A stretch of 64,000 nucleotides of DNA. Source: an uncultured Bryobacteraceae bacterium (GTDB lineage: Bacteria; Acidobacteriota; Terriglobia; Bryobacterales; Bryobacteraceae). This document shows, in pieces, positions 44,072-51,532 of the stretch; position 1 is the first letter of the stretch, and each line of letters begins with the position of its first letter. A program made the position numbers and the translations under genes. The stretch covers positions 62,001 to 126,000 of the forward strand of contig CALJAM010000008.1 in NCBI GenBank assembly GCA_938027685.1. The letters run 5' to 3'. The notes beneath the pieces are model-generated. The model did no database searches and was not told the DNA's origin. It saw only the letters and a program-made list of their open reading frames with translations.

Positions 44072-44370
44072 CACTGCCTCTCAAGGGCCTCGTCCACGAT
44101 GCGGCGAGCAACCGCCAAAGGATCTGCTTGGTAGCGGCCGCTGCGAACTTCCAGTGCGAGACGCTCGATCCGCGCCGCACGCTGGGGGTCTTCCACCCGG
44201 GCCAATTCCAGCAGCCGCACCGACAACTCCGAAAGACCCACGCTGTCGGAAGCAGCCTGCTCCGTCCTGCGCGGGGATTCCGGGCGCGCCGGGGCGGTGG
44301 CGCCCGTCTGCTCGGTGGGCTTTGGTTGCGAGGCACCTGTGCTCTGCAAGTACGCGTCGTGGATCTTCAA
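44071..44370 (-). CDS. flgM: Anti-sigma-28 factor FlgM
   Basis: A 99-residue FlgM. N-terminus KIHDAYLQST, a disordered Pro/Thr-rich middle, then VGLSELSVRLLELARVEDPQ and ARIERLALEVRSGRYQADPL near the C-terminus, which is the sigma-28-binding FlgM signature. The start is TTG at 44370, with GAGGAG 7 bases upstream. It inhibits FliA until secreted through the completed hook. It is itself preceded by a sigma-28-type promoter, giving feedback. Confidence 0.85.
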   Translation of the reverse strand: MKIHDAYLQSTGASQPKPTEQTGATAPARPESPRRTEQAASDSVGLSELSVRLLELARVEDPQRAARIERLALEVRSGRYQADPLAVARRIVDEALERQ

Positions 44371-44383
44371 GGCCTTGCTCCTC

Positions 44384-44399
44384 GGGGCGGAACCGCCCC
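44384..44399 (-). promoter_or_regulatory. GC-rich hairpin in the flgM leader
   Basis: GGGGCGG-AA-CCGCCCC, a 7-bp inverted repeat with a 2-base centre, lies between the sigma-28 promoter and the flgM ribosome site (GAGGAG at 44378-44383), adjoining it. It would fold in the ~30-base leader and could limit flgM translation. Confidence 0.5.
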
Positions 44400-44406
44400 T
44401 CAATGC

Positions 44407-44435
44407 TTATCGGCCGTTTCCCCTAGCCTCTTTAA
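44407..44435 (-). promoter_or_regulatory. Sigma-28 (FliA) promoter of flgMNKL
   Basis: On the minus strand: TTAAA at 44431-44435, 16 bases, then GCCGATAA at 44407-44414. The -10 is a perfect match to the FliA consensus GCCGATAA and TAAA matches the -35; the spacer is one base longer than the E. coli consensus of 15. Transcription would start near 44400, some 30 bases before flgM. Confidence 0.75.
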
Positions 44436-44492
44436 CGGGGAAACCCAGCGCCCCGGCCCGGCGTACACGACTGCCCCAGCGCGACGAGGTGC

Positions 44493-44879
44493 TCAGGCGC
44501 TCGGGCCGCCCTCCGCCGCTCGTTCGACCCGTACCTTGCGCCCCTTGAGGCTGCTCAGCACCTCCGGGTTCAATACGCGGCCGACTACCGTGACCGGGCT
44601 GGCCGCCCGGCATTCGCTGCCCTGGCTGGCCGGCGTCGGTCCCCAGAATACGCACAGACAGGAGCCCGCCGGCCAGTATGCCACCGTGCCAGGCTCCACC
44701 ACCTCTACATCGTCCGCAGTGGGCCGAAGTTTGACGGGAATGGGGAAGTAAAACTCGCTGCCCCAGTAATTGCCCGTGCTTTCGATGGGGAGGGCTTTCA
44801 GGATGGCTTGGGCAGCCGCGGTGTCGTTGAACTCCGCCTGGACTACACTATCGCCGATCTTCAGTTCGACTCGTGCCAT
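44493..44879 (-). CDS. Cyclophilin-like fold protein (TM1367 type)
   Basis: A 128-residue beta-rich protein. ARVELKIGDSVVQAEFNDTA, ALPIESTGNYWGSEFYFPIP, EPGTVAYWPAGSCLCVFWGP and PVTVVGRVLNP match the TM1367/PF04126 cyclophilin-like family of unknown substrate. ATG 44879 follows GGAGG by ~9 bases. A TTGACG (44950-44955)-N18-CATGCT (44926-44931) pair on the minus strand could be its promoter. It lies upstream of the flagellar operon on the same strand but 122 bases away. Confidence 0.78.
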   Translation of the reverse strand: MARVELKIGDSVVQAEFNDTAAAQAILKALPIESTGNYWGSEFYFPIPVKLRPTADDVEVVEPGTVAYWPAGSCLCVFWGPTPASQGSECRAASPVTVVGRVLNPEVLSSLKGRKVRVERAAEGGPSA

Positions 44880-44974
44880 CTCCACATGCCTCCGAAGCCG
44901 GCGGCGTCCGCGCGCCGTCTCATCCAGCATGGGCGAGCGCCGGCGGTTGCGTCAAGTGCCGCATCCCGTTCGTG

Positions 44975-44980
44975 TACAAT
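44975..44980 (+). promoter_or_regulatory. -10 element (TACAAT) of the first GT2 gene, leaderless spacing
   Basis: TACAAT is followed by 7 bases and then TTG 44988, the start codon chosen for GT2. This spacing places the start codon at or next to +1. No Shine-Dalgarno is visible. Confidence 0.45.
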
Positions 44981-44987
44981 CGGTTGG

Positions 44988-46001
44988 TTGTCGGATCCCG
45001 TGGTCACGGTCGTGGTGCCGACCCTCGCAGCCGGTGCGGCGCTGTTGGACTGTGTTTACGCGCTGGACCGACAGACGCAGCGCGGCGTGGAGATCGTCAT
45101 CGTCGACAACAGCGGGAACGGCCTGGTGCGCCAAAGCGCCGCCGCGCGGCTGGCCACCCGCATCATCGAGTTCGACAGCAACCGCGGCTTCGGCGCGGCT
45201 GTGAACGCGGCTTTCCTTGACTCGCGCGCACCCTATCTGGCCACGATCAACGACGACGCCGTGGCCCGCCCGGACTGGCTCGAGCGGCTGGTCGCCGCAA
45301 TCGACTCCGAACCCGGCGTCGGCATGTGCGCCTCGCAGATTCGCCTGGCGGGCCGGGAGCTGCTGGATTCCGCCGGGATGCTGATTTCCGGCGACGGCAC
45401 CAGCAAGCAGCGCGGTCAGCTTCAGCCGCCGGCCCGCTACGCGCGACGCGAGGAGGTCCTCTTCCCGAGCGCCTGCGCCGCTCTCTACCGGCGCGAGATG
45501 CTCGAAGACGTCGGCCTCTTCGACGAGGATTTCTTCCTTTATTGCGAAGACACCGACCTCGGATTGCGCGCGCGCTGGGCGGGCTGGAAGTGCCTTTACG
45601 TACCTGACGCCGTGGTCGAGCACAGCTACTCGCAAACGGCCGGCCGCGCCTCGCGGCTCAAAGCCTATTACGTCGAGCGAAACCGGCTCTTCGTGCTGCT
45701 GAAGAACTACCCGACGCAGATGCTCTGGAAAGCGCCGTTCTTCAGCGCTGCGCGATACGGTTGGCACCTGTTGGCCATGCTGGGAAACGAAGGGTTGGCT
45801 GCGCAGTTCCGAGCCGCGGGTCATCATCCGCTGGAGACGGCCTTCCTGGTCGCGCGGGCCCATTTCGCGCTGCTGTTCCACCTGCGCGCGCTGTTGAGGA
45901 AACGGCGACAGGTGTTGGGAAACGCTCGCATCAGCAGGCAGGAGTTCCGCGCGCTCCTGCGGGCGCACTGGATCACGCCGCGCGAGGTCGCTGCGCTATG
46001 A
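44988..46001 (+). CDS. GT2 family glycosyltransferase (rhamnosyltransferase-like)
   Basis: A 337-residue inverting GT-A enzyme: VVTVVVPTLAAGA, IVDNSGNG, SNRGFGAAVNAAF, INDDAVARPDWLERL (metal-binding DDD-like region), and LFDEDFFLYCEDTDLGLRAR with the ED catalytic pair, as in WbbL-like rhamnosyltransferases. Two hydrophobic segments follow. The start is uncertain: TTG 44988 fits the leaderless pattern, GTG 45000 is an alternative. The stop overlaps the next GT2 by ATGA. Confidence 0.82.
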   Translation: MSDPVVTVVVPTLAAGAALLDCVYALDRQTQRGVEIVIVDNSGNGLVRQSAAARLATRIIEFDSNRGFGAAVNAAFLDSRAPYLATINDDAVARPDWLERLVAAIDSEPGVGMCASQIRLAGRELLDSAGMLISGDGTSKQRGQLQPPARYARREEVLFPSACAALYRREMLEDVGLFDEDFFLYCEDTDLGLRARWAGWKCLYVPDAVVEHSYSQTAGRASRLKAYYVERNRLFVLLKNYPTQMLWKAPFFSAARYGWHLLAMLGNEGLAAQFRAAGHHPLETAFLVARAHFALLFHLRALLRKRRQVLGNARISRQEFRALLRAHWITPREVAAL

Positions 46002-46720
46002 CGATCGCCGCTACCGACGGGCTGCTGATCATTGTGCCCGCCTACAACGAGGAAGCGTCCGTGGGGCAGGTGGTGGAGGAAATTCGGCAGGTTCTGCCGG
46101 GCGTCGACGTCCTGGTCATTGACGACTGTTCGCTGGATCAGACCGCGGCCGTGGCCCGGCGAGCCGGCGCGCAAGTGCTCTCGCTGCCCTACCACCTCGG
46201 GCTGGGCGGCGCCGTCCAGGCCGGTTACAAGCTGGCCTACGAGCTCGGCTACCAGTATGTGATCCGCACCGACGGTGACGGACAGCACGATCCGCGCTAC
46301 ATCCCGGCCATCTACGAAGCCCTTAAGACGAGCGGCTGCCAGATGGTGATCGGCTCCCGCTTCATCGCAGGCGACGGAGCGCCTTCCAGCCTAGTCCGCG
46401 GCTTGGGCATCCGCTTCTTCCGCTTCGTGCTCCGTCCGATCCTGGGCCAGCCGGTTTACGACCCGACCTCCGGCTTCGTCGGCGTCAATCGCGAGGCGTT
46501 GCAGGTCTTCAGCAAAAGCTTCCCGCTGGAATACCCGGAGATCGAGGCGCTGGTGGTGCTGCAGCGCCGCCGCTTCCGCTTCAAGGAGGTTCCCTGCCGG
46601 ATGCGCCCGCGCATGGCGGGACGGAGCACGATCACCGTGCTGAAATCCTTCTACTACATCATCCACGTCCTGTTGGGGGTTTTCGTCAACGTGCTCAAGT
46701 ACGAGCGGCGCAGGCGCTAA
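45998..46720 (+). CDS. GT2 polyprenyl-phosphate sugar transferase (DPM1-like)
   Basis: A 240-residue dolichol-phosphate-mannose-synthase-like enzyme: LIIVPAYNEEASVGQVVEEI, VDVLVIDDCSLDQT, RTDGDGQHDPRYIPAIYE with the catalytic DGD, and VIGSRFI. The C-terminal hydrophobic stretch (SFYYIIHVLLGVFVNVL) anchors it. Such enzymes make polyprenyl-phosphate sugars for GT-C transferases. It is paired with the DUF2304 gene that follows, an arrangement common for this GT subfamily. Confidence 0.87.
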   Translation: MTIAATDGLLIIVPAYNEEASVGQVVEEIRQVLPGVDVLVIDDCSLDQTAAVARRAGAQVLSLPYHLGLGGAVQAGYKLAYELGYQYVIRTDGDGQHDPRYIPAIYEALKTSGCQMVIGSRFIAGDGAPSSLVRGLGIRFFRFVLRPILGQPVYDPTSGFVGVNREALQVFSKSFPLEYPEIEALVVLQRRRFRFKEVPCRMRPRMAGRSTITVLKSFYYIIHVLLGVFVNVLKYERRRR

Positions 46721-46744
46721 GGCCTCGCGCCCGGGGAGGATGCG

Positions 46745-47107
46745 ATGGACGAGCTGCTCGATTTCACTGCCGGCATGAGCCTGGCCCTGCTGGCGCTGGT
46801 GCTCTTCTCGATTCGGCGACAGCACATCCGCGTCGAGTACTCCGTGAGCTGGTTCGGCGCCGCGCTGGCCCTCTTGCTGCTGTCGCGGTGGCCGGCGGCG
46901 CTGCAAACGCTGGCCGGATGGATGGGCATCGCCAACCCGCCGCTGGCGCTGCTGCTGATCATCGGCATGCTCTTCCTGTTGGTCATATTCCGACTCTCGG
47001 TGATCATCTCCGATCTGAAGGACGCCAACATCGCGCTCACGCAACGGTTGGCGATCCTCGAATATCGGCTGGAAAGCCTGCATGGCCAAACGGGCGCGAA
47101 AAGTTGA
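46745..47107 (+). CDS. DUF2304 membrane protein
   Basis: A 120-residue protein with three membrane helices and a C-terminal coiled-coil-like tail (DLKDANIALTQRLAILEYRL). DUF2304 proteins usually follow a GT2 gene, as here, and are thought to be accessory membrane partners. GGGGAGG precedes ATG 46745. Confidence 0.83.
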   Translation: MDELLDFTAGMSLALLALVLFSIRRQHIRVEYSVSWFGAALALLLLSRWPAALQTLAGWMGIANPPLALLLIIGMLFLLVIFRLSVIISDLKDANIALTQRLAILEYRLESLHGQTGAKS

Positions 47108-48812
47108 GAAGGCTGCCCGGCCGGACCGGTCCGCAGCCCCTCCCCGCAGCCGCCGCGCGATTTACGCGGGCGCTGTCGCCATCGCTTTTTGGATCCTGAT
47201 GGAAATCTACGGACCGGCGCTGCGAGGGCCGTTCCTTTTCGACGACCTCTACCTGCCGTTCACCGACCCAGGGCTGCAGGAAGCCCCCCTGCGCTCCTGG
47301 CTGGGGTACATCCGTCCCGTGCTGATGCTCAGCTACTGGTTGAATTACCGCATGGCCGGGATGGAGCCCTACGCGTACCATTTCTTCAGCGTCCTGGCGC
47401 ACTTCCTTGCCGCACTCTTCGTCTGGCTGATCGCGCGCAGGTTGCTGGAAAGAGCGGGCCTCGAGCCTGTCCGCCGCACCCTGTCGGCCGCCTTCGTAGC
47501 GCTGATGTTCCTGTGGCATCCTCTGCAGACCGAATCTGTGGCCTACATTGCCGGACGCTCGGAGGTGCTGAGCGGGTTGTTTTTCTTCGCAGCCGCGGCT
47601 CTCTTCGTGCTTCGTGGGATGCCCGCGATCTCGTGGACCGCGTCCATGGCAGTCCTCGCGCTTTACGGCGCCGCGGTGCTGAGCAAGGAACACACGGCTT
47701 CGCTGGTCGCCGTGCTGCTTCTGACGGATCTGTACTGGAACTCCGGCCGGCAGGGCGTGCGGCGCAACTGGCGTCTCTATCTGCCCCTAGCGGTGGCGGC
47801 GGCCGCGGCGGCGCGCTTCGTCTGGGGCGTTTTGGCAGCCAGCGACACGGCGGGCTTCCGTGTGCGCGAGTTCAACTGGTACCAGTATTTCTTCACGCAG
47901 TGTCGCGCCCTGTGGTTGTACCTGAGGCTGTTCCTGCTGCCCTACGGGCAGAACCTCGACTATGACTTTCCTGTGTCGCGGACCCTGCTGGAGCATGGGG
48001 CGCTCTGGGGTCTGATGGGCCTGGCCGTGTTGGTGATCTTCATCGTTGCGGCCCGGAAGCGCTTTCGGCTGGCCTCTTACGGGCTGGCCTGCGCGCTGGT
48101 GACGCTCGCGCCCACGTCTTCGATCGTCCCCATCGCGGATCCGGTGGCCGAGCGGCGGATGTATCTGGCTATACCCTGGCTGGCTCTCGCCTTGGCGGAG
48201 CCGCTCGGCCGCTGGCGCACCAGCGCGGTGAAGCTGGCGGCCGTGCTCGCCCTCTGGCTGAGCGTGCTCGCAGTCCTCACCTGGAACCGCAATCGGCTCT
48301 GGGCGGACGAAATCGCGCTGTGGCAGGATACGGCGGCCAAATCGCCGCGCAAGCAGCGTCCGCGCTTCCATCTCGCCTACGCCTTCTACCAGCAGGGCCG
48401 CTGCGAAGAGGCGCTGAAGCATTTCCAGCATGCCGCACGGCTGGGGCCGACGGACTACCGCCTGCTGGTGGATTGGGGCTTGGCCGCCGAGTGCGCGGGC
48501 CACTTCGACCAGGCACTCGAGAAGCTGCGAGCGGCCGCCAGGCTCGAAAACACCGCTCACGTGCACGCCCTGATCGGCATGGTGCTCGCCAAACAAGGTC
48601 GGCGGGAGGAAGCGCTCAAGGAGCTCGATCTGGCCGCCTCGCTCGATCCCAGCTTCACGATGACCTATGTCTACCGCGGCAACGTATACCTGAGCGCCGG
48701 CTCGCAGGAGGCGGCGATTGCCGAGTACCGGCGTGCCCTGGAACTGGATCCCCGCAACCCGGCCGCGCGCCAGGCGCTCGAGCAGGCGTTGGCCGCGCGG
48801 CGGAAGCGGTAG
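47082..48812 (+). CDS. TMTC-like membrane protein with TPR repeats
   Basis: A 576-residue protein with about 10 membrane helices over ~400 residues followed by four TPR-like units (LAYAFYQQGRCEEALKHFQH, DWGLAAECAGHFDQALEKLR, IGMVLAKQGRREEALKEL, YRGNVYLSAGSQEAAIAEYR). The early loop FLFDDLYLPFTDP with Asp-Asp and the SYWLNYRMAGMEPYAYH segment are typical of TMTC/PMT-like O-mannosyltransferases. It overlaps DUF2304 by 26 bases. It probably uses the polyprenyl-sugar made by the upstream GT2 to glycosylate exported proteins; that is inference. Confidence 0.78.
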   Translation: MAKRARKVEKAARPDRSAAPPRSRRAIYAGAVAIAFWILMEIYGPALRGPFLFDDLYLPFTDPGLQEAPLRSWLGYIRPVLMLSYWLNYRMAGMEPYAYHFFSVLAHFLAALFVWLIARRLLERAGLEPVRRTLSAAFVALMFLWHPLQTESVAYIAGRSEVLSGLFFFAAAALFVLRGMPAISWTASMAVLALYGAAVLSKEHTASLVAVLLLTDLYWNSGRQGVRRNWRLYLPLAVAAAAAARFVWGVLAASDTAGFRVREFNWYQYFFTQCRALWLYLRLFLLPYGQNLDYDFPVSRTLLEHGALWGLMGLAVLVIFIVAARKRFRLASYGLACALVTLAPTSSIVPIADPVAERRMYLAIPWLALALAEPLGRWRTSAVKLAAVLALWLSVLAVLTWNRNRLWADEIALWQDTAAKSPRKQRPRFHLAYAFYQQGRCEEALKHFQHAARLGPTDYRLLVDWGLAAECAGHFDQALEKLRAAARLENTAHVHALIGMVLAKQGRREEALKELDLAASLDPSFTMTYVYRGNVYLSAGSQEAAIAEYRRALELDPRNPAARQALEQALAARRKR

Positions 48813-48813
48813 C

Positions 48814-49935
48814 ATGGCGCTGCGCATCGGCGTCAACGCGCTGTATCTGATCCCGGGAGGAGTCGGGGGAACCGAGATCTACCTGCGCAACTTGCTCCAG
48901 GCTCTGGCGGAGCTGGATCAAGAGAACCGGTACGTGGTATTCGCCTGCCGTGAAACCGATGCAAGCCTGTGCCCGAGTCGCAGCAATTTCCGTTACGTAC
49001 GCGAGCCCGTGCCGGCCCGCCTGCGTCCGGCCCGTCTGATCTGGGAGCAAACCGTCCTGCCCCTGCGCGCCGCGTTTCACAGGCTCGACGTCCTGCTCAA
49101 TGCAGGCTTTACCGCGCCCGTCCTCGCGCCTTGTCCCTCCGTCACCGTCTTTCACGACCTCCAGCACAAGCGCCACCCGGAGTATTTCCGCCGGTTCGAT
49201 CTTCCGTTCTGGCGGCTCTTCCTATGGTTGGCCGCGCATCGTTCCCGGCTGATCCTCGCCGACTCGGATGCCACGCGGGCCGACTTCCTGCATTACTACC
49301 GCGTCAATGCAGCTCGTGTCCGCGTCGTCCCGCTGGGCGTGGATCCGGCTTTTTTTCGGCTCGCCCACGGACGTGCGCCCGGACGGGATCCATCCCTGAT
49401 CTTGTGCGTCTCCACGCTGCATCCCCACAAGAATCTGGATCGTCTGCTGGCCGCCTTCGCGCGGATACGTCGCAGCCATCCACGGGTGCGGCTGGTCATC
49501 GCCGGCTTGCGCGGGTTCCACGCACGCCGTCTCGAGCAGCGCATCGAGGCACTCGGGCTCCGCACGAGCGTCGAACTGACGGGCTGGATCCCGCGCCGGC
49601 GCCTGTACGAGCTCTACCGCGCGGCTTCGGCCTTCGTCTATCCTTCGGAGTTCGAAGGATTCGGCCTACCCGTACTCGAAGCCCTCGCCGCCGGGTTGCC
49701 CACGGCCTGCTCGAACATCGAACCCTTGGCCAGCCTGGCCGCCGACGCCGCCCTGCTGTTCGACCCGCATTCGGAAGAGGCAATCGCCGCCGCCCTCGCG
49801 CGGCTGCTCGAGGATGAAAACCTGCGTGCGATCCTCAGTCGGCGAGGTCCCGAGCGCGCGGCGCAGTTCCCCTGGCGGCGCACCGCCGAGCTGACCCTGG
49901 CCGCGCTCGAAGAGGCCGCCGGCACGGCGGGCTGA
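48814..49935 (+). CDS. GT4 family glycosyltransferase (second copy)
   Basis: A 373-residue GT-B enzyme beginning MALRIGVNALYLIPGGVGGT, with LILCVSTLHPHKNLDRLLAAF, VELTGWIPRRRLYELYRA and FVYPSEFEGFGLPVLEALA. It closely resembles the gene at 26054, and both end in WRRTAE[QL]TLA. It starts one base after the preceding stop (TAG CATG). Confidence 0.9.
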   Translation: MALRIGVNALYLIPGGVGGTEIYLRNLLQALAELDQENRYVVFACRETDASLCPSRSNFRYVREPVPARLRPARLIWEQTVLPLRAAFHRLDVLLNAGFTAPVLAPCPSVTVFHDLQHKRHPEYFRRFDLPFWRLFLWLAAHRSRLILADSDATRADFLHYYRVNAARVRVVPLGVDPAFFRLAHGRAPGRDPSLILCVSTLHPHKNLDRLLAAFARIRRSHPRVRLVIAGLRGFHARRLEQRIEALGLRTSVELTGWIPRRRLYELYRAASAFVYPSEFEGFGLPVLEALAAGLPTACSNIEPLASLAADAALLFDPHSEEAIAAALARLLEDENLRAILSRRGPERAAQFPWRRTAELTLAALEEAAGTAG

Positions 49936-49942
49936 TTCCTGC

Positions 49943-49948
49943 TATCGT
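49943..49948 (+). promoter_or_regulatory. -10 element (TATCGT) of the Gfo/Idh gene
   Basis: GCTATCGT ends 8 bases before ATG 49957. The GAGG within the gap may also serve as a weak ribosome site. Confidence 0.4.
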
Positions 49949-49956
49949 GAGGTACG

Positions 49957-51060
49957 ATGCAACGCAGGCATTTCCTTGTCGCCACCGCCGCCAGCCTGCG
50001 CGCCCTCGCCCGGCAGGAGCAGGCTACCGTCCGCGCCGGTTTCATCGGCACAGGCAATCGCGGCTTCTACCTGATGCGGGCCTTCATGAGCCTGCCGGGC
50101 GCCCGGGTGACCGCTCTTTGCGACATCAAAGCGGACCGGCTGGACAAGGCCGCCACTGCGGCCGCCGACCATCAGCCGGCCACCTTCGCCGACTACCGCC
50201 GTCTGCTCGAGCAACGCGATCTCGACGCGGTCTTCATCGCCACGCCCTGCGACCTGCACGCGGAAATGGCGATCGCTGCGCTCCAGGCGGGCAAGCACGT
50301 TTATCTGGAGAAGCCCGTCGGCATCAGCCCGGCGGAGATCCGCGATCTGCTGGCGGCCGCCCGTTCGGCCCGGACGGTCCTGCAGGTGGGCCAGCAACTC
50401 CGCTCAGACCCACGCCTTCAGGCCACGATCGCAAAGATCCACCAGGGCGTGGCGGGCGAGGTGATCATGGTTAAAGCCCAGCGCCATGCTTCCGATGATC
50501 TCGATCATCACGGTCCTTCAGCCGACTGGTTCTTCGATGCGAAGCGCTCGGGTGACGTCATTGTCGAGATGGCCGTCCATAACCTGGACATCTGCAACTG
50601 GATCGTTCGCTCGCGTCCGGAACGGGCGGCCGGGTTCGGCGGCGTTCTGCTCTGGAAGGACGATCCCCCCGGCCGCAGCAGCATGGACGGCTACACCCTG
50701 AGCTACGAATACGCCAACGGCGTCAAGCTTTCCTTCACGCAGGTGTTCTTTCATCCGCCGGGCCTGCCCGGCGGCGGCCAGTACTTCTACGTCTACGGAA
50801 CAAAAGGCGCCGTGGATGTTTTGGCTTCCGTCTTCTACCCGCGCGAGCGCAAGGCCACCCCTCAGAAGCTCGTCGAGACCGTGCCCGAACGCAAAGGCGA
50901 TGCGCACATCGCCGCCTTCCTGGAATCGATACGCACCGGCGCGCCGCCCGCGGCCGACATCACGGTGGGCGCTACGGCCGCCCTCACCGCCATCCTGGGC
51001 CGCGAAGCCATCTACCAGAAACGCGTCACCGAGTGGAGCGAGTTCCAAGTGGACCTCTGA
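49957..51060 (+). CDS. Gfo/Idh/MocA family oxidoreductase with Tat-like N-terminus
   Basis: A 367-residue NAD(P)-dependent dehydrogenase-like protein. Arg-Arg at residues 3-4 with ATAASLRAL suggests a short Tat signal. Rossmann motif VRAGFIGTGNRG, the EKP signature in VYLEKPVGISPAE (~125-130), and a C-terminal alpha/beta domain with DGYTLSYEYANG. Members of this exported subgroup are common in Acidobacteria and Planctomycetes and act on sugars; substrate unknown. Confidence 0.87.
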   Translation: MQRRHFLVATAASLRALARQEQATVRAGFIGTGNRGFYLMRAFMSLPGARVTALCDIKADRLDKAATAAADHQPATFADYRRLLEQRDLDAVFIATPCDLHAEMAIAALQAGKHVYLEKPVGISPAEIRDLLAAARSARTVLQVGQQLRSDPRLQATIAKIHQGVAGEVIMVKAQRHASDDLDHHGPSADWFFDAKRSGDVIVEMAVHNLDICNWIVRSRPERAAGFGGVLLWKDDPPGRSSMDGYTLSYEYANGVKLSFTQVFFHPPGLPGGGQYFYVYGTKGAVDVLASVFYPRERKATPQKLVETVPERKGDAHIAAFLESIRTGAPPAADITVGATAALTAILGREAIYQKRVTEWSEFQVDL

Positions 51061-51532
51061 GCGCGAAGCCTCGCCGAGCGCTCGAAGCAGCGGCTGATCC
51101 CGCACCGCTGAGACCGACGCCCGAAGCGCACCCTCGCACTGAATCGAGTCAAGCCTCGTTGAACGCTCGCTCGGCGCCCGCCGCGGCATGATCGCGCCCT
51201 CCGATCGCAGGCCTTGAAGCGGCGCGAGACCGGAGCAGACGCACTTTCCATTCGGCAAGCATCCTGTGCAGGGCCGACTTCCATGCGGGCGCCCGGCAAA
51301 GTCGAGCAGCCCCGAGGTGGTCCTGCGGGACCGGGAGCTTCCCCGAAGACGTCCTGCACTCCGCAAGCCAGGCGCCGCGCGTGCCCGCCGTCGGAGAGGA
51401 CCCTCCGCCCGGCGCGACGCGACCGTCCAAGCTCACCTCGAGCTCCGGGGGGAAACTTTGAAGGCCCACGGTTTCCCGATCGGTTCGTTGAAGTCATCGC
51501 GTTGGTTGACCGAAAATCCCAGCGTCGCCCGC
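51061..51532. other. Intergenic region between convergent Gfo/Idh and FecA-like genes
   Basis: About 470 bases with no supported coding sequence or RNA. Several short GC-rich inverted repeats are present, none with a T-run. No terminator can be named with confidence. Confidence 0.4.
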
